Below, one piece after another: positions 1-4,941 of a stretch of 5,008 nt of DNA. This stretch comes from Halobacteriales archaeon. Its GTDB lineage: Archaea; Thermoplasmatota; SW-10-69-26; JACQPN01; JAIVGT01. The stretch spans positions 1 through 5,008 of the forward strand of contig JAIVGT010000084.1 in NCBI GenBank assembly GCA_020201485.1. Direction: 5' to 3'. Every line of letters starts with the position of its first letter. The first letter of the stretch is position 1. The position numbers and the translations under genes are program-made. A model generated the notes under the pieces. It saw nothing but the letters and a program-made list of their open reading frames with translations. It was not told the origin of the DNA and did no database searches.

Positions 1-539
1 GCCTCGACCGGGGTGTGCGTGCGCACCGTCGCGCCGTGCGCGCCTGCGTCCACCAGGAACTCCACGACCAGGCGCTCCACCGACCGGATGCGGCCGTCGT
101 GGAAGCGCGCCGCGCCCTGCACCGCCCCCCGCAGCGCCGGCTCCGCGGCGCGGGCGGCTTGCGCACCGAGATACCCGTGCCGCGGCCAGCCCCGCGGCGC
201 GAAGCCGTCGTAGGCGAGCAGACCCATGCGCAGGCCGGCGGCGAACGCGCGCTCGCCGCGGTGGATGGGGATGAGGAACGGCACGGGCTCGACGAGGTGC
301 GGCGCGGCCTGGACGAGCCAGGCGCGCTCGTGCAGGCCTTCGCGCACCTGGCGCAGGTCGAGCTGCTGCAGGTAGCGCAGGCCGCCGTGGGCGAGGCGCG
401 TGCTGGCGCCGCTCGTGCCGGAAGCGATGTCGTGCGACTCGAGCACCGTCACGCGCAAGCCGCGCCGGGCCGCCTCGCGCGCGCAAGCCGCGCCGGCGAT
501 GCCCCCTCCGATGACGAGGACATCGGCCGGCTCCGCCAC
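1..539 (-). CDS. glpD: FAD-dependent glycerol-3-phosphate dehydrogenase, N-terminal part (cut by window edge)
   Basis: This frame is open from a GTG at 537-539 to the left edge; 179 residues are visible and the C-terminal part lies outside. Family role: oxidises sn-glycerol 3-phosphate to dihydroxyacetone phosphate and passes electrons through FAD to the membrane quinone pool, the catabolic step after glycerol kinase. Seen: the Rossmann dinucleotide motif DVLVIGGGIAGAACAREAA at residues 6-24, the acidic strand end VTVLE near 30-34, and the family signature DIASGTSGASTRLAHGGLRYL at about 37-57. Then come LHERAWLVQAAPHLVEPVPFLIP and a FHDGRIRSVERLVVEFL stretch matching the usual substrate-domain region. 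Archaeal membrane lipids use glycerol 1-phosphate, so a degradative role is likely. Start choice: GTG 539 lies 25 bases after a TATA-like CTTT; another in-frame GTG lies 15 bases upstream. The family call is firm; whether it is GlpD-like or the GlpA subunit type cannot be told from this part. Confidence 0.9.
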   Translation of the reverse strand, partial: MAEPADVLVIGGGIAGAACAREAARRGLRVTVLESHDIASGTSGASTRLAHGGLRYLQQLDLRQVREGLHERAWLVQAAPHLVEPVPFLIPIHRGERAFAAGLRMGLLAYDGFAPRGWPRHGYLGAQAARAAEPALRGAVQGAARFHDGRIRSVERLVVEFLVDAGAHGATVRTHTPVE

Positions 540-559
540 GCCCGCCCAACGCACCGCCG

Positions 560-569
560 GGCAAAGGCT
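560..569 (-). promoter_or_regulatory. Possible TATA-like promoter element for the glycerol-3-phosphate dehydrogenase gene
   Basis: On the minus strand this reads AGCCTTTGCC. It is centred about 25 bases before the GTG start at 539, the distance expected for an archaeal TATA box driving a leaderless or nearly leaderless transcript. It resembles the elements before grpE (AGCTTTATGG) and the small cysteine-rich gene (AGCTTTCGGT) but is GC-rich, so support is weak. Confidence 0.3.
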
Positions 570-581
570 CTTGCTCAGCCC

Positions 582-603
582 GGTTCCCAGGCTTCCCGGA
601 ACC
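582..603. repeat. Short inverted repeat upstream of the grpE TATA-like box
   Basis: GGTTCC (582-587) and GGAACC (598-603) form a perfect 6-base inverted repeat with a 10-base spacer, just upstream of the grpE TATA-like box and between two divergent genes. The position would suit a transcription factor site for either gene. Six bases in GC-rich DNA can arise by chance, so this is tentative. Confidence 0.25.
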
Positions 604-613
604 CCACGAAGCA

Positions 614-623
614 AGCTTTATGG
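614..623 (+). promoter_or_regulatory. TATA-like promoter element of grpE
   Basis: AGCTTTATGG is the most AT-rich stretch of the divergent intergenic region and sits about 30 bases before the grpE ATG. Purine-rich sequence just upstream (CGAAGCAAG) could serve as a TFB recognition element. With the archaeal TATA-to-start-site distance of about 26 bases, transcription would begin at or just before the ATG, so the mRNA would be leaderless or nearly so. That agrees with the lack of a Shine-Dalgarno sequence before the ATG. Position and composition are seen; promoter function is inferred. Confidence 0.5.
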
Positions 624-647
624 ACCGCGCGCGCCCAATGGGCGTGC

Positions 648-1169
648 ATGGAGTCCGCCGACTGGAGCAATCGCCCCGGGGCGGACGCGGCGCGGCTCCA
701 GGCGGAGCTGGAGCGGCTGCGCGAGGAGCTCACGGCGCAGCGGGACAAGGCGCGGATGTTCTTCGAGCGGCTGGAGGGGGTCCAGGCCGAGTTCGAGGAG
801 TACCGGAACCAGGCGCAGAAGGACCTGGAATCGGTGCGCGAGGCGTCGAAGCGCGAGCTCATCGTGCGCATGCTCGACGTCACCGACAGCCTGGACCGCG
901 CCATCGAGTTCGCCGGCGGGGACGAGGCCCTGCACGAAGGCCTCGTCCACATCCTGCGCCAGATGCGCGCCATCCTGGAGCGCGAGGGGGTGAAGCGCAT
1001 CGAGACGGAGGGCCTGCCGTTCAAGCCCGAGGTCCACGAGCTCGTCATGCGCGAGCACACCGACGAGTACAGCGACGGCACGGTCATCAAGGAGCTCGGC
1101 AAGGGCTACACGCTCCGCGGCAAGGTGCTGCGCCGGGCGAAGGTCAAGGTCGCGTCGAACCGGACTTGA
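648..1169 (+). CDS. grpE: Nucleotide exchange factor GrpE
   Basis: GrpE is the cytoplasmic co-chaperone that releases ADP from DnaK (Hsp70) and so drives its substrate cycle; it works as a dimer. The product is 173 residues. Seen: a heptad-rich coiled-coil region at about 12-70 (ARLQAELERLREEL onward), with the typical EFEEYRNQAQKDLESVREASKRELI stretch leading into the helical region with LDRAIEF near 82-88. The C-terminal beta domain at about 112-168 carries EGVKRIETEGLPFKPEVHELV and GYTLRGKVLRRAKVKVA, the family signature. It is a little short, lacking the long acidic N-terminal tail of many GrpEs. The frame is open far upstream, but that part is antisense to the dehydrogenase gene. ATG 648 is the only plausible in-frame start next to the domain, and a TATA-like box lies 30 bases before it. 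No dnaK or dnaJ is visible: the next gene downstream is on the other strand, so grpE looks monocistronic. Confidence 0.95.
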   Translation: MESADWSNRPGADAARLQAELERLREELTAQRDKARMFFERLEGVQAEFEEYRNQAQKDLESVREASKRELIVRMLDVTDSLDRAIEFAGGDEALHEGLVHILRQMRAILEREGVKRIETEGLPFKPEVHELVMREHTDEYSDGTVIKELGKGYTLRGKVLRRAKVKVASNRT

Positions 1170-1175
1170 GGGTCG

Positions 1176-1211
1176 CACCGGGAGGCTCCGCTCGGAGCGA
1201 TGCTCCCGGTG
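1176..1211 (+). other. Strong two-tier stem-loop just downstream of grpE
   Basis: A perfect 9-base outer stem (CACCGGGAG 1176-1184 with CTCCCGGTG 1203-1211) encloses a perfect inner stem (GCTCCG 1185-1190 with CGGAGC 1193-1198), with a four-base bulge GATG (1199-1202) on the 3' side. It begins six bases after the grpE stop. It could stabilise the 3' end, help termination in the grpE/small-gene convergent interval, or belong to a small RNA. No T-run follows, so it does not look like an intrinsic terminator or a U-tract archaeal one. Confidence 0.6.
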
Positions 1212-1225
1212 TGGATGAGAGGGAG

Positions 1226-1245
1226 CAGCGGGGCTTGCCCCGCTG
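1226..1245 (+). other. Second perfect hairpin downstream of grpE
   Basis: CAGCGGGG (1226-1233) pairs with CCCCGCTG (1238-1245) around a CTTG loop, giving a perfect 8-base stem that a C-G pair could extend to nine. It lies 14 bases after the first stem-loop, between grpE and the convergent small cysteine-rich gene. No poly-T tract follows on either strand. The pairing is seen; a role in 3'-end formation or as part of a structured RNA is inferred. Confidence 0.55.
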
Positions 1246-1253
1246 GCCTGGCG

Positions 1254-1285
1254 GCGCCGGGGAAGGCGGCGCGCGCCGGGGAAGG
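1254..1285 (+). repeat. Two direct copies of a 13-base unit around a short palindrome
   Basis: GCGCCGGGGAAGG occurs at 1254-1266 and again at 1273-1285, a 19-base period. The junction contains the 10-base palindrome GGCGCGCGCC (1268-1277). With the two hairpins it fills most of the non-coding stretch 1170-1299. Apart from these elements I see no tRNA-like fold, T-run or open frame with protein-like composition there. Confidence 0.6.
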
Positions 1286-1299
1286 ATGCACGTTCAGCG

Positions 1300-1476
1300 T
1301 CATGCCAGGGCCATCCCGGGCGGGTAGGCCTGCGGCGCCCCGATGTGGTCCAGGAGCAGCGCGCGCAGGGCGCACTGGCCGGACCGGGAGTGGAAGCACG
1401 CCGCGCATGCGGTCGGTTCCGCGCAATCCATCTCGTCCATCGGGGCCGCCTCGGCGGAGCCGCAGAACGCCGGCAT
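1300..1476 (-). CDS. Small cysteine-rich protein, possibly metal-binding
   Basis: I do not recognise a named family. The 58-residue frame runs from ATG 1476 to TGA 1300-1302. Cysteines fall at residues 5, 18, 24, 27 and 35. The CACAACFHSRSGQC-like core (actual order C18-x5-C24-x2-C27-x7-C35, with H29 nearby) looks like a compact zinc-ribbon or iron-sulfur ligand set. A short helix ALRALLLDHIG follows, then a proline-rich tail. Reasons to think it real: low arginine content unlike the antisense shadows of this GC-rich DNA, ordered cysteine spacing, its place in an otherwise empty 421-base gap between grpE and cutA, and a TATA-like AGCTTTCGGT about 30 bases before the ATG. Alternative in-frame ATGs at 1440 and 1431 would give 46 or 43 residues and keep the four-cysteine core. 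It is divergent from cutA and convergent with grpE. Function unknown; metal binding is inferred from the cysteines only. Confidence 0.5.
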   Translation of the reverse strand: MPAFCGSAEAAPMDEMDCAEPTACAACFHSRSGQCALRALLLDHIGAPQAYPPGMALA

Positions 1477-1503
1477 GGGCTATGTGCGTGAGCGGGGGGG
1501 TGG

Positions 1504-1513
1504 ACCGAAAGCT
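1504..1513 (-). promoter_or_regulatory. Possible TATA-like element of the small cysteine-rich gene
   Basis: On the minus strand this reads AGCTTTCGGT and ends 28 bases before the ATG at 1476, close to archaeal TATA spacing for a leaderless message. It shares AGCTTT with the grpE element. It overlaps the left arm of the inverted repeat in this divergent spacer, so a bound regulator could block it. Confidence 0.35.
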
Positions 1514-1535
1514 CCGAACCTACTCGCACTTTCGG
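1505..1535. repeat. Perfect 7-base inverted repeat in the divergent spacer before cutA
   Basis: CCGAAAG (1505-1511) and CTTTCGG (1529-1535) are exact reverse complements, 17 bases apart and centred at 1520 between two divergent starts (1476 minus, 1591 plus). Arm centres are 24 bases apart, a little over two helical turns, which would place both half-sites on nearly the same face of the DNA. Each arm also contains the CTTT core of the TATA-like elements seen elsewhere, pointing outward to each gene. It could therefore be an operator for a dimeric regulator, or simply two divergent core promoter elements. Confidence 0.45.
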
Positions 1536-1590
1536 CGATTCGGCGCGCCCCGCCCATCAGCCTCATCCCCAGCGAGCCCTTTCCGCGCCC

Positions 1591-1914
1591 ATGGCCGTGA
1601 GCGTGGACTGCACCGCGGGCAGCCCGGAGGAGGCGCGCAGGGTCGCCCAGCACGTCCTGGGCAAGCGCCTCGCAGCGTGCGCCAACCTCTGGCCCATCGA
1701 ATCGCACTCCTGGTGGGACGGCAAGCTCGAGCAGGCCCAGGAGACGGCCATGCTGCTCAAGACGCGCAGCGCGCTGCTGCCGCAGCTCGTCGCCGCCATC
1801 GAGGAGGTGCACACGTACAGCGTGCCGTGCGTCGTCGCCTGGCCCATCGAGGGCGGGAGCGACGCCTACCTCGACTGGGTGGAGCGGGAGGCGCGCGGGA
1901 AGGAAGAACCGTAA
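1591..1914 (+). CDS. cutA: CutA1 divalent-cation tolerance family protein
   Basis: CutA1 proteins are small, very stable trimeric cytoplasmic proteins with a ferredoxin-like fold resembling PII. The name comes from copper tolerance in E. coli, but the biochemical role is unsettled. The product is 107 residues, the usual length. Seen: the first strand VSVDCTAGSPEEARRVAQHVL (3-23), KRLAACANLWPIESHSWWDGKLEQAQE (25-51) with the family ERLAACVN and Y-W-G-I-E pattern, LLKTR (55-59), VHTYSVPCVVAWPIEGG (73-89) and the closing DAYLDWV (91-97). ATG 1591 is the first start codon of the frame and places the first beta-strand at the N-terminus. The methyltransferase starts 22 bases after the TAA, so the two are probably co-transcribed. 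It diverges from the small cysteine-rich gene over a spacer with an inverted repeat. The family call is firm; a metal role here is inference. Confidence 0.95.
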   Translation: MAVSVDCTAGSPEEARRVAQHVLGKRLAACANLWPIESHSWWDGKLEQAQETAMLLKTRSALLPQLVAAIEEVHTYSVPCVVAWPIEGGSDAYLDWVEREARGKEEP

Positions 1915-1936
1915 GCCTTGGGCGCGATGCGCCGGC

Positions 1937-2518
1937 GTGCGGAGCCTCAACGTGGGCTGCGGCAACGACATCCGGCCGAAGGGCGAGGGCTGGGTCAACA
2001 TGGACCTCCTGCCCATGCCTGGCGTGGACACCGTCCACGACATGATGGAGCTGCCGTGGCCCTTCCCGGACGCGAGCTTCGACCTCGTGCTGGCGAAGCA
2101 CGTCCTGGAGCACGTGCCCCACCGCATCCCGGGGCACAAGCGCGACGGCTTCCTCCTCTGGATGGAGGAGGTGCACCGCGTCCTCGCCCCGGACGGCAGG
2201 TTCCAGTGCGTCGTGCCCTACTACCGCCACGATGGCTACTGGATCGACCCGACGCACACGCGCACCGTGCACCCGAGCAACTTCTTCTACCTCACCCCGG
2301 AGAGCCACGAGAACTTCTACACCCCGGCACGGTTCCGCGTCGAGAAGCTCGACAAGGTGGGGCAGGGGTTCAGCATCCTGGGCGGCCGCGTCAACACCTG
2401 GCACCTCCAGCGCTACCTGCGCATCCCGTCCCTGCCCTTCGCCAAGGGCGCGAACGAGCTGCACGTCACGCTCCGCAAGCTGCCGCGCGACGCGGATTGG
2501 AGACCCCCGCCAGGCTGA
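1937..2518 (+). CDS. Class I SAM-dependent methyltransferase, substrate unknown
   Basis: The product is 193 residues with a Rossmann-type methyltransferase core. Motif I is LNVGCGNDIRP at 4-14 (the SAM-binding glycine loop), with the acidic residue for the ribose hydroxyls in VNMDL at 20-24. Then come LPWPFPDASFDLVLAKHVLEHV at about 39-60 (the DxxFDLV and LEH motifs typical of Methyltransf_11-like enzymes) and EEVHRVLAPDGRFQCVVPYY at 77-96. A following WIDPTHTRTVHPSNFFYLTPE segment (102-122) is a common feature of this subgroup and may line the substrate pocket. The start is GTG 1937, since motif I begins at residue 4; the ATG at 1927 and TTG at 1918 are out of frame. No clear Shine-Dalgarno sequence precedes it, and the 22-base gap to cutA suggests one transcript with coupled translation. 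There is no membrane segment, so it is probably cytosolic. The methyl acceptor cannot be deduced. Confidence 0.88.
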   Translation: MRSLNVGCGNDIRPKGEGWVNMDLLPMPGVDTVHDMMELPWPFPDASFDLVLAKHVLEHVPHRIPGHKRDGFLLWMEEVHRVLAPDGRFQCVVPYYRHDGYWIDPTHTRTVHPSNFFYLTPESHENFYTPARFRVEKLDKVGQGFSILGGRVNTWHLQRYLRIPSLPFAKGANELHVTLRKLPRDADWRPPPG

Positions 2519-2575
2519 GGCTCGGCAGGCAAGGTTCATCGCGCCCTTCGAGGGTTGCGCCCCGAGGCTCGCCGC

Positions 2576-3121
2576 ATGCGCGCATCCTTCACCGCCATGG
2601 CCATCGCCGTCCTCGTCGTCCCCACCGTCGTGCTCGCCGTGGCAACGAGCGACGGCCCGGGCAGCGACAGCATCGGCCACGGCAAGGACGCGTGCGGGGG
2701 CGTCGCGCCCGGGGTCACGGAGTGCGCGACCGCGACGCACACGAACCTCCTCGGCGACGTGCCGTACCAGGTGGGCATCGACCCGGCGACGCTGCACCAC
2801 GGCGTGACCCCGATGTGGAACAGCGGCTGCTCCTGCACCGTGGAGAGCAGGTTCGTCTGGCTGCCCTTCGGCCTCGCCGACGCCCTGACCTCGCTCACCG
2901 GCCAGGTCCGCGGCCAGCGCATCTACACGTGCAACCTGCAGCGCGGCTTCATCTACGACTGCGCGGGCGTGGGCGAGTTCCCGCCGTTCGGCCCGTACCT
3001 GCTCACCCACGGGTGCAAGGCCTTCGCGTACCGCACGACCATGCCGGGCGGCGTCGGCCCGTGGGAGTGCTACGTCGCGCACGACGAGAACCTGCCGCGC
3101 AACCCCCTGCCGCTGCCGTAG
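2576..3121 (+). CDS. Exported hypothetical protein with eight cysteines
   Basis: I do not recognise the family. The 181-residue product starts with a short basic N-terminus and a hydrophobic stretch (MRASFTAMAIAVLVVPTVVLAVA, 1-23), which reads as a Sec signal peptide with possible cleavage after A21 or A23, or an uncleaved anchor. The mature part has cysteines at 40, 50, 85, 87, 119, 129, 147 and 165, an even number consistent with four disulfides outside the cell. It is rich in Gly, Pro and aromatic residues, for example VGEFPPFGPYLLTHGC and GGVGPWECYVAHD, and ends in a Pro/Leu tail. There is no lipobox, no second membrane segment and no catalytic signature I can name. ATG 2576 is chosen over an in-frame TTG at 2555 because it places the signal peptide at the N-terminus. 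It is 57 bases downstream of the methyltransferase and might share its transcript. Its TAG stop touches the stop of convergent mptE. A small extracellular beta-rich protein is a guess. Confidence 0.8.
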   Translation: MRASFTAMAIAVLVVPTVVLAVATSDGPGSDSIGHGKDACGGVAPGVTECATATHTNLLGDVPYQVGIDPATLHHGVTPMWNSGCSCTVESRFVWLPFGLADALTSLTGQVRGQRIYTCNLQRGFIYDCAGVGEFPPFGPYLLTHGCKAFAYRTTMPGGVGPWECYVAHDENLPRNPLPLP

Positions 3122-3769
3122 TCAGAGGCCTTTCACCGGCACGCCCGCGTCCTCGATGAGGCGCTTCGCCCAGCCGAGCTTGCGCAGCTTCACCACCGGG
3201 TCCTTGCCCGGCTTGGGACGCGGATGCTCGAAGTCGAACCCGGCCAGGCGCACGCTGCGCGCGCCGAAGTGCGCGGCGAGGAGCACGGCGCGGTCGCCGT
3301 CGGTGAAGCCGCCGAAGTTCCGCAGCGCCCCGATGGGCTCGCACTGGCACGTGCCCGCGACCATGCCCTGGAACCAAGGGACCCAGCGGTGCAGGGCGGG
3401 GATGTTGTCGCCGTGGGCGTGCAGCACCGCGATGGAGCAGCAGGCGTTGGCTTTCACCTGGTCCTCGACCTTCCCGTCGAGGTCGGTGACGATGATGTCT
3501 GGGTGCCGGCCCTGGGCGAGCACGTCGCCGACCGCGCTGTCGCAGGAGAGCAACGCGCCGCCTTCCGGCAGGGCCTGGCCCTCGAGCGCTGGCCCGGCCA
3601 CGACCACGTCCTGGTCCTCGAGCACGCGGCGCAGGTCGCGGTCCTTCGCCAGGCGCTTGCTGCGCAGGATGGGCTCCAAGGCCCGCGCTGCCTCCTCGTC
3701 CGCGCGCCGGCTGAAGCCGAAGTCGTCGAGGATGGCCCGGTACGTGGGCTCCCAGGCGTCCCATTCCAC
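3122..3769 (-). CDS. mptE: 6-hydroxymethyl-7,8-dihydropterin pyrophosphokinase, MptE family (DUF115)
   Basis: MptE transfers pyrophosphate from ATP to 6-hydroxymethyl-7,8-dihydropterin, giving the activated pterin used for tetrahydromethanopterin or folate synthesis. It is the archaeal replacement for FolK and needs divalent metal. The product is 215 residues, near the family's usual length. Seen: N-terminal helices with WEPTYRAILDDFGFSRRADEEAA (6-28), VVVAGPALEG at 56-64 corresponding to the family's GxGPSL-type loop, DIIVTDLDG at 91-99 (acidic metal or nucleotide site), VLHAHGDNIPAL at 115-126, NFGGFTDGDRAVLLAAHFGA at 151-170 and LAGFDFE at 175-181. The start is GTG 3769: the frame upstream meets the TAG of the DUF373 gene with no other start codon between. 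It lies 30 bases after that gene, so an operon is likely. Which C1 carrier the pathway makes cannot be told from this window. Confidence 0.92.
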   Translation of the reverse strand: MEWDAWEPTYRAILDDFGFSRRADEEAARALEPILRSKRLAKDRDLRRVLEDQDVVVAGPALEGQALPEGGALLSCDSAVGDVLAQGRHPDIIVTDLDGKVEDQVKANACCSIAVLHAHGDNIPALHRWVPWFQGMVAGTCQCEPIGALRNFGGFTDGDRAVLLAAHFGARSVRLAGFDFEHPRPKPGKDPVVKLRKLGWAKRLIEDAGVPVKGL

Positions 3770-3799
3770 GCGCTGCGCATGCGCCGGCGCGCCTTGAAC

Positions 3800-4906
3800 C
3801 TACGGGACCTGGGCGGGCTGGGCGTCGAGCGCGTCCGGGCCGCGGCGCTTGGCGAGCTGGCTCTTCACGAACACGTTGCTGCCCGCGCCGGCGAAGGCGA
3901 TGACCACGCCCAACGCCAAGCCCACGAACTCCTGCCCGGTGAAGGTGAAGCTGCTGCCGCCGATGGCGCGCCCCAAGGCGCTGAGCGCGGCGCTCCCCAT
4001 GAGGCCGAGGGCGATGAGGCTGAACGGGAAGGTCCAGAACTCCCAGACCTGCACGGGCGTGCGCAGGTACACGTCCACCGCCCGGCCGGCGATGTGGACC
4101 AAGGCAGCGGCGACGAGCCACCACAGGATGACGCTGGCGAAGGCGAGCGTGTAGGCGAGGACGTTCGCGTCCGGCTCCGCCGTCTGCAGGGCGTTGATGC
4201 CGCCCATGATGACGAGCAGGCCGCCGACGACGCTCGTGAAGACGGTGAACTTGCCCGCGGCCATGGCGTGGTACAGGTCGCGCAGCACGCCGATGACGAC
4301 CTCGCCGATGTGCACCATCTTCGCCAGGAAGTACAGGCCGACGATGGCGGTGATGGCGCCCAGGCCCTTCTCCGGGTAGCCGTAGAAGGCGAACGCGCCG
4401 TACACGATGAGGGCCAGGCTGAACGGCACGAGCAGGCCGCGCTTCAGCTTCTCGTCCTCGAAGGCCTTCTTGATGATGTAGTACGTGCCCTCGATGTCCT
4501 TGTGCTGGCGCACGATGATGCGCTGCACGGCCTCGACCTTCACCCGGCTCGTGACCAGGGGCAGGATGAACTCGTCCTCCGCCCCGTCGGTGACGAAGAT
4601 GGCCCGGTCCACGCGCAGCTTGCTGATGACCTCGTCGAGCTGCTCGCTGATGAGGGTGTCGCTGTGCGGGCCGACGCGCTGCGAGCCGCAGATGGTGACG
4701 ATTTCCGCGTCCTTGCCCTTGGCGATGAGCTCGTCGAAGATCTTGATGGCCCCGAAGAGCGAGTTCGTGTCGCTGTCCTCCGGGTCGGCCATGCCGAGGG
4801 CGCTGGCTGCCTTGAGGTTCGACTCGCGGCCGATGACCGGGCTCTGGATGCCTGCCTTGACCCCGAAGTCGTTGTCGCGGTCGATGCACAGCACCAGGAG
4901 GGTCAT
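3800..4906 (-). CDS. DUF373 family multi-pass membrane protein, function unknown
   Basis: This archaeal family (COG2237) has no established function. The 368-residue product has a soluble N-terminal domain and a membrane C-terminal domain. Seen: MTLLVLCIDRDNDFGVKAGIQSPVIGRESNLKAA (1-34) and LGMADPEDSDTNSLFGAIKIFDEL (37-60), the hallmark acidic motifs. Next are EIVTICGSQRVGPHSDTLISEQLDEV (69-93) and RAIFVTDGAEDEFILPLV (101-118), together like an alternating alpha/beta fold. About six hydrophobic segments follow at roughly 157-177, 182-206, 220-240, 249-273, 287-311 and 326-346, then a charged tail. The conserved acidic and DGAEDE motifs suggest a cytoplasmic catalytic or ligand-binding domain, but no reaction is known to me. 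ATG 4906 is chosen because the family begins with this L-V-L-x-I-D-R-D strand; the frame is open upstream to the right edge, but that extension lacks family sequence. It precedes mptE in a probable operon. Confidence 0.92.
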   Translation of the reverse strand: MTLLVLCIDRDNDFGVKAGIQSPVIGRESNLKAASALGMADPEDSDTNSLFGAIKIFDELIAKGKDAEIVTICGSQRVGPHSDTLISEQLDEVISKLRVDRAIFVTDGAEDEFILPLVTSRVKVEAVQRIIVRQHKDIEGTYYIIKKAFEDEKLKRGLLVPFSLALIVYGAFAFYGYPEKGLGAITAIVGLYFLAKMVHIGEVVIGVLRDLYHAMAAGKFTVFTSVVGGLLVIMGGINALQTAEPDANVLAYTLAFASVILWWLVAAALVHIAGRAVDVYLRTPVQVWEFWTFPFSLIALGLMGSAALSALGRAIGGSSFTFTGQEFVGLALGVVIAFAGAGSNVFVKSQLAKRRGPDALDAQPAQVP

Positions 4907-4933
4907 GCGCAGGGCTGGGCAGCTTGCGCAGCG

Positions 4934-4941
4934 CCTTTTGG
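4934..4941. promoter_or_regulatory. AT-containing element upstream of the DUF373-mptE operon
   Basis: CCTTTTGG is the only AT-rich patch in the 102 bases between the DUF373 start and the right edge. Its centre lies about 31 bases from the DUF373 ATG (4906), suitable for an archaeal TATA box and a nearly leaderless message. It is a perfect 4+4 palindrome only at its CC/GG ends with a T-run centre, so orientation is ambiguous. No Shine-Dalgarno sequence precedes ATG 4906. Confidence 0.3.

Noticed and set aside
15..647. Long N-terminal extension of the GrpE frame
   Set aside because: It is antisense to the well-recognised dehydrogenase gene, has shadow-like composition and no GrpE sequence; the family begins near ATG 648.
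1176..1245. tRNA or intrinsic terminator in the hairpin region
   Set aside because: There is no T-arm consensus or cloverleaf spacing, and no T-run follows either hairpin.
618..1529. 303-codon open frame on the minus strand
   Set aside because: It is antisense to grpE and out of frame with the small cysteine-rich gene; the composition suggests a shadow.
2555..2575. TTG start seven codons upstream for the exported protein
   Set aside because: It would add MRPEARR before the signal peptide. ATG 2576 gives a standard signal peptide and is the more common start codon, though the longer form is not excluded.
1757..3082. 441-codon open frame on the minus strand
   Set aside because: It is antisense to the cutA end, the methyltransferase and the exported-protein gene, with low-complexity Ala/Arg/Val content and no recognisable domain.
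3003..4889. 628-codon open frame on the minus strand
   Set aside because: It is out of frame with the DUF373 and MptE proteins on the same strand and very rich in Arg, Gly, Pro and His, typical of a high-GC shadow.
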